Made by a program: the position numbers and the translations under genes. From the NCBI GenBank assembly GCA_016214035.1, contig JACRPF010000017.1, positions 32,838-96,837 of the forward strand: DNA of 64,000 bases. The letters are read 5' to 3'. This document shows positions 8,053 through 16,331 of this stretch, one piece after another. Source of the stretch: Spirochaetota bacterium. GTDB lineage: Bacteria > Spirochaetota > Brachyspiria > Brachyspirales > JACRPF01. The notes under the pieces are model-generated. The model saw nothing but the letters and a program-made list of their open reading frames with translations, made no database searches and had not been told where the DNA came from. Every line of letters starts with the position of its first letter. Positions within the stretch are counted from its first letter, which is position 1.

Positions 8053-9024
8053 TTATAGTACTGGTATTGATACGCCTGTCGAGGCGCGTTCAACGAATGT
8101 CGTCGGGACAGTCATCCCCGAAACCTCTTTGCCGTCAATGCGTGCGGCTATCATCTCAGCCGCGCGTAATGCCACCGTGTCGACGGATTGGCTTACAGTG
8201 GATAATGATACATACATATGCCGTGCATAATCGTCGTCGTCAAACCCCACGACACCGATGGTCCCGGGGATTTTTATATTCAGCTCATAGAGCCGCTTCA
8301 TGAGCCCCACGGCAGTTTTGTCGCTGTAGCAGAATACCAGAGCGCTGCCGAGCGCCGCGGCTGCTACCGCATCACCGGCTGCATAGCCGCCGCTCGCGCC
8401 TTCGGCCGGAGCCGTTATTATAGTCCCGTCCTTTTTCAACGCCTTCATGCTGCCGGTAAACGCCATACGCCGCTCTTCATCCGGCTGAACGGACGGGGTC
8501 AGAAAAACATACCGGTCATACCGCGAGGCCAGTTTTGTAAATGCTTCACGAATACCCGCGGACCGGTCTATCATCACCGACGGCACTTTTGCATTGCCGC
8601 AGTCAACAGAAATATACGGGATACTAATCCTGTCTGCACACACCTGGCTCAAATCATATTGCACGGCGATGATACCGTCGCAAACCTGATTAAAGTCACT
8701 TATGAACTGCTGTACGCGCTCATCCTGCCAATAGGTGATGCCGAGTACCGGGCGATACCCGCGGGCATTGAGCGCAACGCACAGCGACGCTATTTTTTTC
8801 GATGTCACCTCGGTTGACAAATTACCGGCAAGAATACCAATCATATTCGTTTTTTTCGTTCGCAGAGCCTGTGCCAGCAGATTGGGCGTATATCCGAGTT
8901 CGGCAATCGCCCGTTTTACCTCATCGCGTTTTGTCTGCGCAACATGCGGATGATTGTTCAAAACGCGCGCAACTGTGCGTATCGATACATTCGCTTTTTT
9001 TGCAATGTCTTTTAAATTTGCCAT
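8053..9024 (-). CDS. LacI-family transcriptional repressor
   Basis: 323 residues, the usual LacI length. The N-terminal helix-turn-helix is clear (LKDIAKKANVSIRTVARVLN), followed by the hinge helix PNLLAQALRTKKT and a periplasmic-binding-protein-like sensor domain ending in VVGFDDDDYARHMYVSLSTV. It should bind a sugar-like effector and control itself and the downstream Gfo/Idh enzyme. A 14-bp palindrome with a central CG lies 12 bp upstream of its start codon, where an autoregulatory LacI operator would be expected. There is no strong Shine-Dalgarno sequence, and the presumed site overlaps that operator. Confidence 0.93.
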   Translation of the reverse strand: MANLKDIAKKANVSIRTVARVLNNHPHVAQTKRDEVKRAIAELGYTPNLLAQALRTKKTNMIGILAGNLSTEVTSKKIASLCVALNARGYRPVLGITYWQDERVQQFISDFNQVCDGIIAVQYDLSQVCADRISIPYISVDCGNAKVPSVMIDRSAGIREAFTKLASRYDRYVFLTPSVQPDEERRMAFTGSMKALKKDGTIITAPAEGASGGYAAGDAVAAAALGSALVFCYSDKTAVGLMKRLYELNIKIPGTIGVVGFDDDDYARHMYVSLSTVSQSVDTVALRAAEMIAARIDGKEVSGMTVPTTFVERASTGVSIPVL

Positions 9025-9035
9025 AAATTAACCAT

Positions 9036-9049
9036 TGCCATCGTTGGCA
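9036..9049. promoter_or_regulatory. Candidate LacI-type operator
   Basis: TGCCATCGTTGGCA has 5-bp arms and a centre containing CG, as typical LacI-family operators do. It lies between the promoter and the start codon of the lacI-type gene. Confidence 0.55.
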
Positions 9050-9061
9050 TGCATTGATAAC

Positions 9062-9089
9062 AATTTAATACATAATCAGTAAAAGTCAA
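9062..9089 (-). promoter_or_regulatory. Possible promoter of the lacI-oxidoreductase operon
   Basis: TTGACT (9084-9089), 16-bp spacer, TAAATT (9062-9067) on the minus strand. The -10 match is moderate; the palindrome at 9036-9049 lies downstream of it. Confidence 0.4.
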
Positions 9090-9095
9090 GTAATA

Positions 9096-10283
9096 TTACG
9101 CCGTCTCGCCGCCAAGTACTTCTTTTACGAAAATATTGCGCGTTTCCTTGAGATCGACAATTACGAGATCCTGCATCGCTATGCCCTGTGCGTCTTTCAA
9201 GACCTGAACGATTGGATATATCAGCACCGTCGGATTCTGGTCTATAACACGTGTAATACGACCATCAGAGAGCCTGACAATACTACCATTGGGATATATG
9301 CCCATAACCTGCTGAAACGCCTTTGCAATGTTCATATCGAAATGGCTTCCCGCCTCACCCATGATAACCTGCATGGCCTTGTATGGCTGAAACGGCGGCC
9401 TGTAGAGCGATTGCGTCACCAACGCGCTGTATACGTCGCATACCGCCAATATTTTGCCATAGTACGTAATACCTCGGTCCTGCAGCTGAGCCGGATAACC
9501 CTTTCCGTTCACCCATTCATGGTGATGAAGCACCGCCTGCGAAATACGCGATTCGATCTGCTGCTTTATAAGCTTGTCATATCCTTCAACCACATGACGT
9601 TGAACCTGCTGCCGTTCGGCATCGGTCAAGCGCCCGGCTTTATTGGTAATAGAGGATGCTACCGTCAGTATACCGATATCATGCAAAAGGCCCGCCAGAC
9701 CAATTTCAACAATCTCAATTTCCTTCATATTCAGCGCTTTCGCGAGTATTACCGACAGCGCCGACACATCAACACTGTGCTGATAGGTGTACATATCCCG
9801 TGAGCGAAGTCCTCGCAGACTGGAAAATGCCTGGGTGTTTGCAAGGATGGCCTGTACGAGCGCGTTCGCATTATCCTTAACCTGCTTTACATCGATCGAT
9901 CCGCTTTTCCTGACAGCATCGAATATTTTTGCCGTCTGCTGCACCGATGCCGCATGAAATTCCTGCGCGCGGACACTGTCGATCTTTATGATCGTTTTCC
10001 CGCCTTCCTGCATCGTATTTCTGTCAATTATCTCCTTCTTAGCCAGGGGCACCGGTGCTGTCGGTATCGGTTTCGGAAGCGGCGCGGCAGCCGGCTTATC
10101 AGTCTCCTCACCCGCTTTCCGTATGAAAACAAACCATACTTCGTGCTTCTTCAGTGTATCGATCAATTTATCTGTCAGTATCGTATTCGCCTCAATCAAT
10201 GTGGCATTATTCCGGTCGCTGGTCACCGCAGCTCCCACCACCATCCCCGGGCGAAGATCATTTGCATCACAACGTTCAAGCAT
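9096..10283 (-). CDS. HD-GYP domain phosphodiesterase
   Basis: A cytoplasmic 395-residue protein expected to hydrolyse cyclic di-GMP. The N-terminus (about residues 1-60) resembles the DUF3391-like segment often found before HD-GYP domains, followed by a proline/alanine-rich linker. The HD-GYP domain shows LLHDIG (His201-Asp202) and HHEWVNGKGYP (254-264), close to the HHExxDGxGYP signature but with Asn in place of Asp. The conserved lysine and histidine residues between them are also visible (TNKAGRLT, QRHVVEGY). AAGGAG sits 8 bp before the start. It is the last gene of the aroE-yfcE-lpxL operon, 22 bp after lpxL. There is no receiver or sensor domain, so its input signal is unclear. Confidence 0.9.
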   Translation of the reverse strand: MLERCDANDLRPGMVVGAAVTSDRNNATLIEANTILTDKLIDTLKKHEVWFVFIRKAGEETDKPAAAPLPKPIPTAPVPLAKKEIIDRNTMQEGGKTIIKIDSVRAQEFHAASVQQTAKIFDAVRKSGSIDVKQVKDNANALVQAILANTQAFSSLRGLRSRDMYTYQHSVDVSALSVILAKALNMKEIEIVEIGLAGLLHDIGILTVASSITNKAGRLTDAERQQVQRHVVEGYDKLIKQQIESRISQAVLHHHEWVNGKGYPAQLQDRGITYYGKILAVCDVYSALVTQSLYRPPFQPYKAMQVIMGEAGSHFDMNIAKAFQQVMGIYPNGSIVRLSDGRITRVIDQNPTVLIYPIVQVLKDAQGIAMQDLVIVDLKETRNIFVKEVLGGETA

Positions 10284-10305
10284 GTGCGTGCTCCTTACTC
10301 ATCGG

Positions 10306-11229
10306 TCAACTCCTGCATTCTTCTTCACGCGGCCGTGTGCTCCAGCGTCCGTGAGCCCAAAGCCACTGTTCCGGATGCTGGCGGATAATATCTTCATACA
10401 TCTTCGTATATTTAGCGGTATTATACCTGATGGTTTCCTCGTCATTCTCTTTGTGCTCAAGCACCATCTCCCGCACGAAATATGCGGTATGCGTCACATC
10501 ATCGCTGTTGCGCACATCATAGGTTATAAGAACCTTTGCGCCGGTCTTCATGGCGAACTGAATCGGGCCTTTCGCGGTTGCCGCAAGCCGGCCGAAAAAC
10601 GGCACGAACACACCGCCCGCCGCCCAGTTCTGATCTACCAGGAATGCCACCGGATGATTCTCCTTCAATGCTTCGAATATTTTTCGAAGCGCATTATCAC
10701 GCGGGATAACATTGATACCTTTTTTCGCGCGCGCCGATGCTGTCACCGTCTGGAAAAACGGATTATCCATACGCCGCGACACCGCATGTACCGGATTTCC
10801 TGAAATGCCGATGTAGGCGCCGGGAAATTCCGGATTTCCCATATGTATTGAAAGCGCTACTATTCCTTTCCCCTCCGCAAGCAATTTTTCTACAATTTCA
10901 TGATTTACCGGACGGATAAGCCGCTTCAGGATATACCGGTTCGACAACTTGGGAAAAAGCACGACCTCGAGAAAATACATGCCCATATGTTCGAATGAAC
11001 GAAGCGCGGTTTCACGCACACGCTCCGGACTCCAGTCAGGGAACGATGCGGTCAGACCGGCAATCGCGTCATTCCGTGCGCTTGCCGCATATTTGAAACC
11101 GATACGCCCGAGCACTTTACCGAATTGAACGCCCCAGCGGTACGGGAAGAGCCACAGTATCCCCAGAATAACGAGTGCGGGAATGAATTCCAGCAATGCG
11201 ATGAAGATACTTTTCCCGTTACGCGCCAC
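10306..11229 (-). CDS. LpxL/HtrB-type lipid acyltransferase
   Basis: Inner-membrane enzyme of the lysophospholipid/lipid A acyltransferase family, which adds a secondary acyl chain to lipid A or a related glycolipid. It has an N-terminal membrane anchor (about residues 10-30). The catalytic motif SIHMGNPEFPG corresponds to H-x-GN-x-E, and VDQNWAAGGVFVPFFG matches the family's DQ-x-x-x-x-GVFVPFFG stretch. I start it at GTG 11229 (307 residues): AAGGAG lies 7 bases before that codon, whereas the upstream ATG at 11250 would bury the ribosome-binding site inside the coding region. This start overlaps the yfcE stop by 11 bases. It implies that the organism makes acylated outer-membrane lipid; no other lipid A genes are nearby. 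Confidence 0.88.
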   Translation of the reverse strand: MARNGKSIFIALLEFIPALVILGILWLFPYRWGVQFGKVLGRIGFKYAASARNDAIAGLTASFPDWSPERVRETALRSFEHMGMYFLEVVLFPKLSNRYILKRLIRPVNHEIVEKLLAEGKGIVALSIHMGNPEFPGAYIGISGNPVHAVSRRMDNPFFQTVTASARAKKGINVIPRDNALRKIFEALKENHPVAFLVDQNWAAGGVFVPFFGRLAATAKGPIQFAMKTGAKVLITYDVRNSDDVTHTAYFVREMVLEHKENDEETIRYNTAKYTKMYEDIIRQHPEQWLWAHGRWSTRPREEECRS

Positions 11230-11686
11230 AGCCAAGCTCCTTGAATTCAATCACATACGATCCGTTCTCGAATGTGGCTATAATATACTCGCCCTTGGTC
11301 ACCGTTCCGGGATTATACAGTTCAACACCGTCCTTTTTTTTGCAGACCGGCGCATGCGTGTGTCCGAAAAAACCGATAGCGGCATCATGTTCTTTCACGT
11401 GGGAATGCAGGAGATCGAGCGAACTCTTAACACCGTACAGATCACCATGCGTTGCATACACACGGACATCGTGAACCGTAAGCGTGATCTTCTTTTCACC
11501 GGTGGACGCATCGCAATTCCCGTGGACGCAATGAATATCAATTCCGGAGGGTATCGACGCGGCGTGAAGATCTTCAACCGTATCCCCGAGATGAAGAATG
11601 CCGTGAATATCCTGCTCGCGCCCGACGATGCGTTCTACAGCCTCAATATCGTTATGTGTATCGGAGATGACGAGCAGTTTATACAT
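11219..11686 (-). CDS. YfcE/MJ0936-type metallophosphoesterase
   Basis: A small (155-residue) calcineurin-like phosphodiesterase. Metal-binding motifs are seen in order: ISDTHND, LHLGDTVED, HGNCD, ATHGDLYG and GHTHAP, which is the complete dinuclear metal site. The family hydrolyses phosphodiester model substrates; the physiological substrate here is not known. The frame is open further upstream, but the start at MYKLLVISDTH has GGAGG just before it and gives a standard family length. It overlaps the aroE stop by 8 bases and is overlapped by lpxL, which indicates a tightly packed operon. Confidence 0.88.
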   Translation of the reverse strand: MYKLLVISDTHNDIEAVERIVGREQDIHGILHLGDTVEDLHAASIPSGIDIHCVHGNCDASTGEKKITLTVHDVRVYATHGDLYGVKSSLDLLHSHVKEHDAAIGFFGHTHAPVCKKKDGVELYNPGTVTKGEYIIATFENGSYVIEFKELGCGA

Positions 11687-12563
11687 GCGTCCTCCGTTTG
11701 AGCGCGGCGGTAAGCGCTTTTCTGGCGACACCAAGCGGCATCGCCTGTTTTGTCCAGAGTTCAAACTGCACGGCTGCCTGATGCAGGAGCATTTCATACC
11801 CGAAAACGACAGCCGCGCGTTTCTCGCGCGCATACTTCAGAAGCTTAGTGTACTGCGGCGTGTAGACAATATCGAACACCGTATGGCGCGATTCAATAAT
11901 ATCACGCGACAGCGGCGACGCGTCTATTTCGGGATGCATCCCCACGGGAGTCGTATTGATAATAATATCCGCTTCGTGTACCCGGGATGAAAAATCGCTG
12001 CCGTCAAAACTGCAATGCTCTACCGGTTTGCCGGAACGTTTCGTGAGCATACCGGCAAATGCAGCACTTTTTTCAGGAGTTCTTCCCACCACAACAAGCC
12101 GTACGGGTTTCTCAGTCATCAGCATCGTCATGGCGATGCCGCATGCGCTGCCGCCCGTTCCGAGCACCAAGACCGATGCGTTCTCGACCGCCGCTTTTTG
12201 CTTCAGCGCCCGCAGCGCACCGTATCCGTCGGTATTGTATCCGGTCAGTCTGCCATTATCATTCACGACCGTATTCACCGCCCCCACCGCTTCCGCCGCG
12301 GCATCAATCGCGTCAAGATGCTTCATGACATCCTGCTTGAACGGTATGGTGACTGAAACGCCGCGTATTCCGAGTGCGCGCACGCCTGCGACAGCATCCT
12401 CTATATCGTTTACAAGGAACGGGACATATACGGCGTTGCAGCCGCACGCGGCGAAAGCGCTGTTATGGATGATCGGCGACAGTGAATGCGAGACCGGATT
12501 GCCGATCACTCCGACAACGGCAGTTGCTCCGTTTATGGATTTTTTTTTATCAAGTGCAGACAT
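11679..12563 (-). CDS. aroE: Shikimate dehydrogenase
   Basis: Reduces 3-dehydroshikimate to shikimate with NADPH in aromatic amino-acid synthesis. The 294 residues show the substrate site GNPVSHSLSPIIHN, VTIPFKQDV with the catalytic lysine, YNTDGYGA with the catalytic aspartate, the nucleotide motif VLGTGGSACG, and NTTPVGMHPE. The ATG at 12563 is chosen because the consensus promoter at 12576-12604 places the +1 only about 6 bases upstream of it. The alternative TTG at 12590 lies inside the promoter and cannot be transcribed. No Shine-Dalgarno sequence is present, so the message is nearly leaderless. It heads the operon with yfcE, lpxL and the HD-GYP gene. No other shikimate genes are adjacent. 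Confidence 0.94.
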   Translation of the reverse strand: MSALDKKKSINGATAVVGVIGNPVSHSLSPIIHNSAFAACGCNAVYVPFLVNDIEDAVAGVRALGIRGVSVTIPFKQDVMKHLDAIDAAAEAVGAVNTVVNDNGRLTGYNTDGYGALRALKQKAAVENASVLVLGTGGSACGIAMTMLMTEKPVRLVVVGRTPEKSAAFAGMLTKRSGKPVEHCSFDGSDFSSRVHEADIIINTTPVGMHPEIDASPLSRDIIESRHTVFDIVYTPQYTKLLKYAREKRAAVVFGYEMLLHQAAVQFELWTKQAMPLGVARKALTAALKRRTHV

Positions 12564-12570
12564 GGGCTTA

Positions 12571-12599
12571 TTGCTATTGTACGAAAACAAGGGTAAAAT
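12571..12599 (+). promoter_or_regulatory. Promoter of the CsgG/FlgT-like gene
   Basis: TTGCTA (12571-12576), 17-bp spacer, TAAAAT (12594-12599). It occupies the same DNA as the opposing aroE promoter: each -35 overlaps or abuts the other's -10. Confidence 0.5.
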
Positions 12600-12604
12600 G
12601 TCAA
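12576..12604 (-). promoter_or_regulatory. aroE operon promoter
   Basis: On the minus strand TTGACA (12599-12604), exactly 17 bp, TACAAT (12576-12581). The predicted +1 is near 12569, about six bases before the aroE ATG. Confidence 0.75.
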
Positions 12605-12643
12605 TGAGCTAAAAAAAGCGTGTAATCGACACGGATATCTGAA

Positions 12644-13594
12644 ATGCAATTACATAAAACGTTCCTGTTACTTCTGCTTGTGATGAACGCCGCCGCATCA
12701 CTCACCGCCCGTACCGTATTCGTTCTGCCGTTCGAGAACAAAGAACGCAGCGCAGAGCGGTATAAACTGCCCGAGGCGCTGGCGGTAACGTTCGGCGACA
12801 TGCTCCGCGAGAACGGACGATTCACCGTTTACGACCGCGAACGCATCAAAGCCGCTCTTTTTGAAAAGAAAATACCCCTCAAGTCCGGACGCCAGCTCTT
12901 TGACCTGCTCTCCGATTCATTCACCGTGGATTATATCTTTTCGGGAGAAGTACGATCGTTTCGCGTTTCGGAACGCATCACCGGCAGACAGACAAATACC
13001 GTTGCTTCCGTCGAAATAAGCATCAGGGTTATCGATGCGGATTCCGGGCGAACCGTGCAGCAGCTTTCAGCCCGCGCGGAGACGAACGGCTCCGGTATAT
13101 TTCATACCGCTGAGGACAGCATGTTCACGTCATCGGCTCCGGGAGTTGCGGTTCGCGAAACATTCCTCAAACTCATCGCCGGTACGGTTGAAGCGCTTCG
13201 ATTCCCGCCGCTTGCCGGCACGGTTATCAAGGTTGACGGCAGAAGGATGTATCTCAATATCGGCAAAGACAGCGCCGCGGTCATCGGCGATATGTTTGAG
13301 TTATTCCGTTATGAAACGAACACCGTGCAGGAAGACAGTACGGTGTCAACGAATGCCCCGATAATTGAAAAAAACAGGCTTTCCACCAATACGAATGCGG
13401 CATTACTTGAGGCGAAAAAAGAGACGCTGCGCCGTATGCTTAAACCGCCGGCGATGAAAGCGGCGATACTCGGAACGGTTCGTATCGTTGATATCTACTC
13501 GCGTTTTTCCATAGCAGAAACGGTAACGCTCACCGCTCCGCTTCCGGCATCAGGAATGATCTTTGTCAGAGAGCTTCCGCTATCCGCTTATTGA
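12644..13594 (+). CDS. Secreted CsgG/FlgT-like protein
   Basis: A 316-residue exported protein. Residues 1-22 are a signal peptide. The N-terminal half (TVFVLPFENKERSAE, then FGDMLRENGRFTVYDRERI and DYIFSGEVRSF) has the alternating fold of CsgG/LpoB-like domains, which begin with a strand of the type 'vaVlpF'. The C-terminal part (GTVIKVDGRRMYLNIGKDSAAVIGD) resembles the FlgT/SHS2-type beta domain that follows such modules. It may assemble at the outer membrane or on a secretion or flagellar structure, but no partner gene is present. It is a single-gene unit divergent from aroE and convergent with bamA. A second CsgG-like protein is encoded near 27 kb. Confidence 0.72.
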   Translation: MQLHKTFLLLLLVMNAAASLTARTVFVLPFENKERSAERYKLPEALAVTFGDMLRENGRFTVYDRERIKAALFEKKIPLKSGRQLFDLLSDSFTVDYIFSGEVRSFRVSERITGRQTNTVASVEISIRVIDADSGRTVQQLSARAETNGSGIFHTAEDSMFTSSAPGVAVRETFLKLIAGTVEALRFPPLAGTVIKVDGRRMYLNIGKDSAAVIGDMFELFRYETNTVQEDSTVSTNAPIIEKNRLSTNTNAALLEAKKETLRRMLKPPAMKAAILGTVRIVDIYSRFSIAETVTLTAPLPASGMIFVRELPLSAY

Positions 13595-13655
13595 ACACCG
13601 CAAACAGTGCGTATGCTATATCGAGTATAGTAAAAACGTGTAACGGATAATGTAA

Positions 13656-16331
13656 TCAGAACTGCTGGCTCATGCTCACGACAAACTGCCAGCCGCGTCC
13701 CAGCGGTTCCCAGTTCATCCAGTTGCCGACCATATCACCCAGAAACGCCTTGCCGCCCTTGTCTCCGTCAAAGTCCTTGAACCGGTACCCGTCGAACACA
13801 AAGCGTTTGGCGAGAAAAAATCGTATCGGCAGCATGGGTATCAGCACACGAATGCCGAGGCCCGTGGAATAGATATAATTGCGTGCATCGAGGATATACC
13901 CCGGATTAAAACCGATATCGTTCTGCCAGCCGCTCGCTTTCGCATAGGCGGGATTGAACTCCGGGTGCCAGCCCTTGGGATTATACCATGTCTGGCCCAT
14001 ATCAAGGAACGCAACACCGCTGAGCACATTGGGAACGAAGGTATACCGGTATTCAGCGGACAGCCGCAGGCGGCTTCTGCCGAAACTGTAATAATTCGTG
14101 GATGAGTTGGTATTTGTCCCGTCATAGGATGAAGATAGTGTCGTATATCGCTGCAGTCCGTGTTGTGTCTTGAACGCGGTATAGACATCACCCGACCAGC
14201 CGCGCACATCCTCGAGATAATTGATGAAGAAAAGCGTGCTGCCTTCATTACTCATTGAGCTCGAAAACGGATTATCGAGCAATGCTCCGTATTCACCGTA
14301 AACGACGAATGCACTACCCAACGGCAGCGGCTGTACATATGAGGCGTTCAGCGTTACTTTCGTCAGCGTAGTCTCACCGAAATAGATATCGGCGTTGAAA
14401 CCGGCCATCCATCCGCGTGTTGGATTCAGCGTATTATTCCTGCTGTCTCGCGTTAAATTAAACGTAAGAATAAACGTATTGTACCAGTATTTCGAATACC
14501 ACTCAGTGAACGTCTCCGAATAGTTCGTACCGCCGTCATAACGTTTATACAGATTCCGTTCCGTCAATTTATTGGCGATGTCGATCGGCAGATACCGCGG
14601 CGCGATGCTGTTTGCCCCCATATTTGTTGACTGATAATACGTGGCAATGGAATAACGCCCTGATATCGACGTGAGGAAATAATCCCAGAAATAGTATCCG
14701 AATCTCAGATAAAAATCGAAGCTTCTGGTACCATACTTCGCATAATTAGTGCCGTCATCCAAAAGTGTATCCAACTGCGTCTGATAGTCGTTATATGATA
14801 TTTCGCTGGCAAAATAGAACGGCAAGCCGAGCACATACGGCTCAACGAATCCGCCCGACACTCTGCGCGTGAACTGCCCGAATTCGATCTTGCCGTTCAC
14901 CGTCTGCCCGTTGCCGAAGAAATTGATCTCGCGAATCTCGAAATTAAGTCCGAAGCCGCTTGCCGTCCCCCAGCTGCCGCCGCCGGACACCATACCGGTC
15001 TGGCCTTCCTCGATCTTGAAAATGAGCGTCATGAGCCCTTCGGTTGTTCCCGGTTTCGCGTCGAGTGCCACATCCTTGAAAAACTGCGTATTGAAAACTT
15101 TTTCACGGCTCGCCTGAATTTTCAGCGCATTGAATATTTCGCCTTCCTGAACATCGAGATACCGCCGGATGATGTTTTCTTTCGTCTTGGTCATACCCTC
15201 GATGCGTATGTTCTCGATGTGAGCCTTGTCACCTTCATAAATGTCATATTTGATATTGACAATACGGTTCGAATCATCAACGTCGGTGACCGGACGGACA
15301 CGGCTGAAAATATATCCGCGCTCCGAATATTTCATCTGCAGGAACTGCTGATCCATCGTGGCGATCTCGAAATTGTATGTATCGCCTTTTTTGGCCTTGA
15401 AATCCGAGACGATGGTGTCAAGCGTGATGAGCCTGTTACCCTCCACCGTGATGTCGCCGAACAGATACCTATCACCCTCATAGACATCGATATCGATAAT
15501 CATGTCTTTTGCGGTCTTTTCCTGCGGATTGCGCCAGCGGTAATCGATTCGCACATTGCGGATGCGCGCCTTGTAATACCCGCGCGTCTTGTACAGCTTG
15601 ACTATCTTTTCCTTATCGAGTTCAAAACTTGCCTGCTTGAATTTACCCTCGCTGATGAAAAAGAAATCCTCTTTCGTCTCCATCGCGCCTTTCAGGTCGC
15701 CTTCATTGATCTCTTTATTGCCATGAAAGCGTATCGAACGCACCCGGATATCGCGTCCTTCTTCGATGAAAAAGGTGATGCTCACCGAGCCGGATTTTTC
15801 GTCCATGGAAACGTCCGGCCGCACCGTCGCCGAAAGATAGCCGTCATCGTGATAGAGCGCGACAAGCGCATCAACCGCCTCATCAACCCTGCGCCTGCTG
15901 TAGGTTGCGCCGGCTTTGATGCTGTATGTCTCCACCAGCTCTTTGAACTGCTCCGGTGTTTTTTTGTTGTACCCGGAATATTCCACCTTGACGATAATAG
16001 GCCGTTCCTCGACGTTCACCGTGAGCGCAACACCGCCGCTTGAGGTCTGCGCCTCGACGGAAACATTGTCAAAATTACCGGTGGAAAAAAGATTCTTTAT
16101 ATCATTATCGAGCACGCTGAGCTCAAGTTTCCTGCCCTTGCCGGTGACCATGAGTCCCGTCACGAACGATGTCGATTGCCGTATGTTGCCTTTAACGGTC
16201 ACCGATGTTACGGTCAGACCCTCATAAACGGCAGTGTTTTCCGCATCTTTGACGCGATCAGCTGCAAAACTGAACGATGCTGCAAGCGCACCGAGCAAAA
16301 TAAAAAGCGCGCTCACTCGTCGAAGACACAT
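13656..16331 (-). CDS. bamA: BamA, outer-membrane protein assembly factor
   Basis: The 16-stranded barrel core of the BAM complex, which inserts beta-barrel proteins into the outer membrane. The protein has 891 residues, an N-terminal signal peptide, five POTRA-type repeats over about residues 35-440 (VTVKGN, VEYSGYNKKT, IRFHGNKEI, ITVEGNRLI and IRIEGMTKT mark their first strands) and a C-terminal barrel ending in VVSMSQQF with a terminal phenylalanine, as barrel proteins require. I start at the ATG overlapping the tamB stop (TGATG), which has GGAG 6 bases upstream; an in-frame ATG four codons earlier is possible. It is the last gene of exbD-tonB-tamB-bamA. No lipoprotein subunits of BAM are encoded nearby. 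Confidence 0.95.
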   Translation of the reverse strand: MCLRRVSALFILLGALAASFSFAADRVKDAENTAVYEGLTVTSVTVKGNIRQSTSFVTGLMVTGKGRKLELSVLDNDIKNLFSTGNFDNVSVEAQTSSGGVALTVNVEERPIIVKVEYSGYNKKTPEQFKELVETYSIKAGATYSRRRVDEAVDALVALYHDDGYLSATVRPDVSMDEKSGSVSITFFIEEGRDIRVRSIRFHGNKEINEGDLKGAMETKEDFFFISEGKFKQASFELDKEKIVKLYKTRGYYKARIRNVRIDYRWRNPQEKTAKDMIIDIDVYEGDRYLFGDITVEGNRLITLDTIVSDFKAKKGDTYNFEIATMDQQFLQMKYSERGYIFSRVRPVTDVDDSNRIVNIKYDIYEGDKAHIENIRIEGMTKTKENIIRRYLDVQEGEIFNALKIQASREKVFNTQFFKDVALDAKPGTTEGLMTLIFKIEEGQTGMVSGGGSWGTASGFGLNFEIREINFFGNGQTVNGKIEFGQFTRRVSGGFVEPYVLGLPFYFASEISYNDYQTQLDTLLDDGTNYAKYGTRSFDFYLRFGYYFWDYFLTSISGRYSIATYYQSTNMGANSIAPRYLPIDIANKLTERNLYKRYDGGTNYSETFTEWYSKYWYNTFILTFNLTRDSRNNTLNPTRGWMAGFNADIYFGETTLTKVTLNASYVQPLPLGSAFVVYGEYGALLDNPFSSSMSNEGSTLFFINYLEDVRGWSGDVYTAFKTQHGLQRYTTLSSSYDGTNTNSSTNYYSFGRSRLRLSAEYRYTFVPNVLSGVAFLDMGQTWYNPKGWHPEFNPAYAKASGWQNDIGFNPGYILDARNYIYSTGLGIRVLIPMLPIRFFLAKRFVFDGYRFKDFDGDKGGKAFLGDMVGNWMNWEPLGRGWQFVVSMSQQF

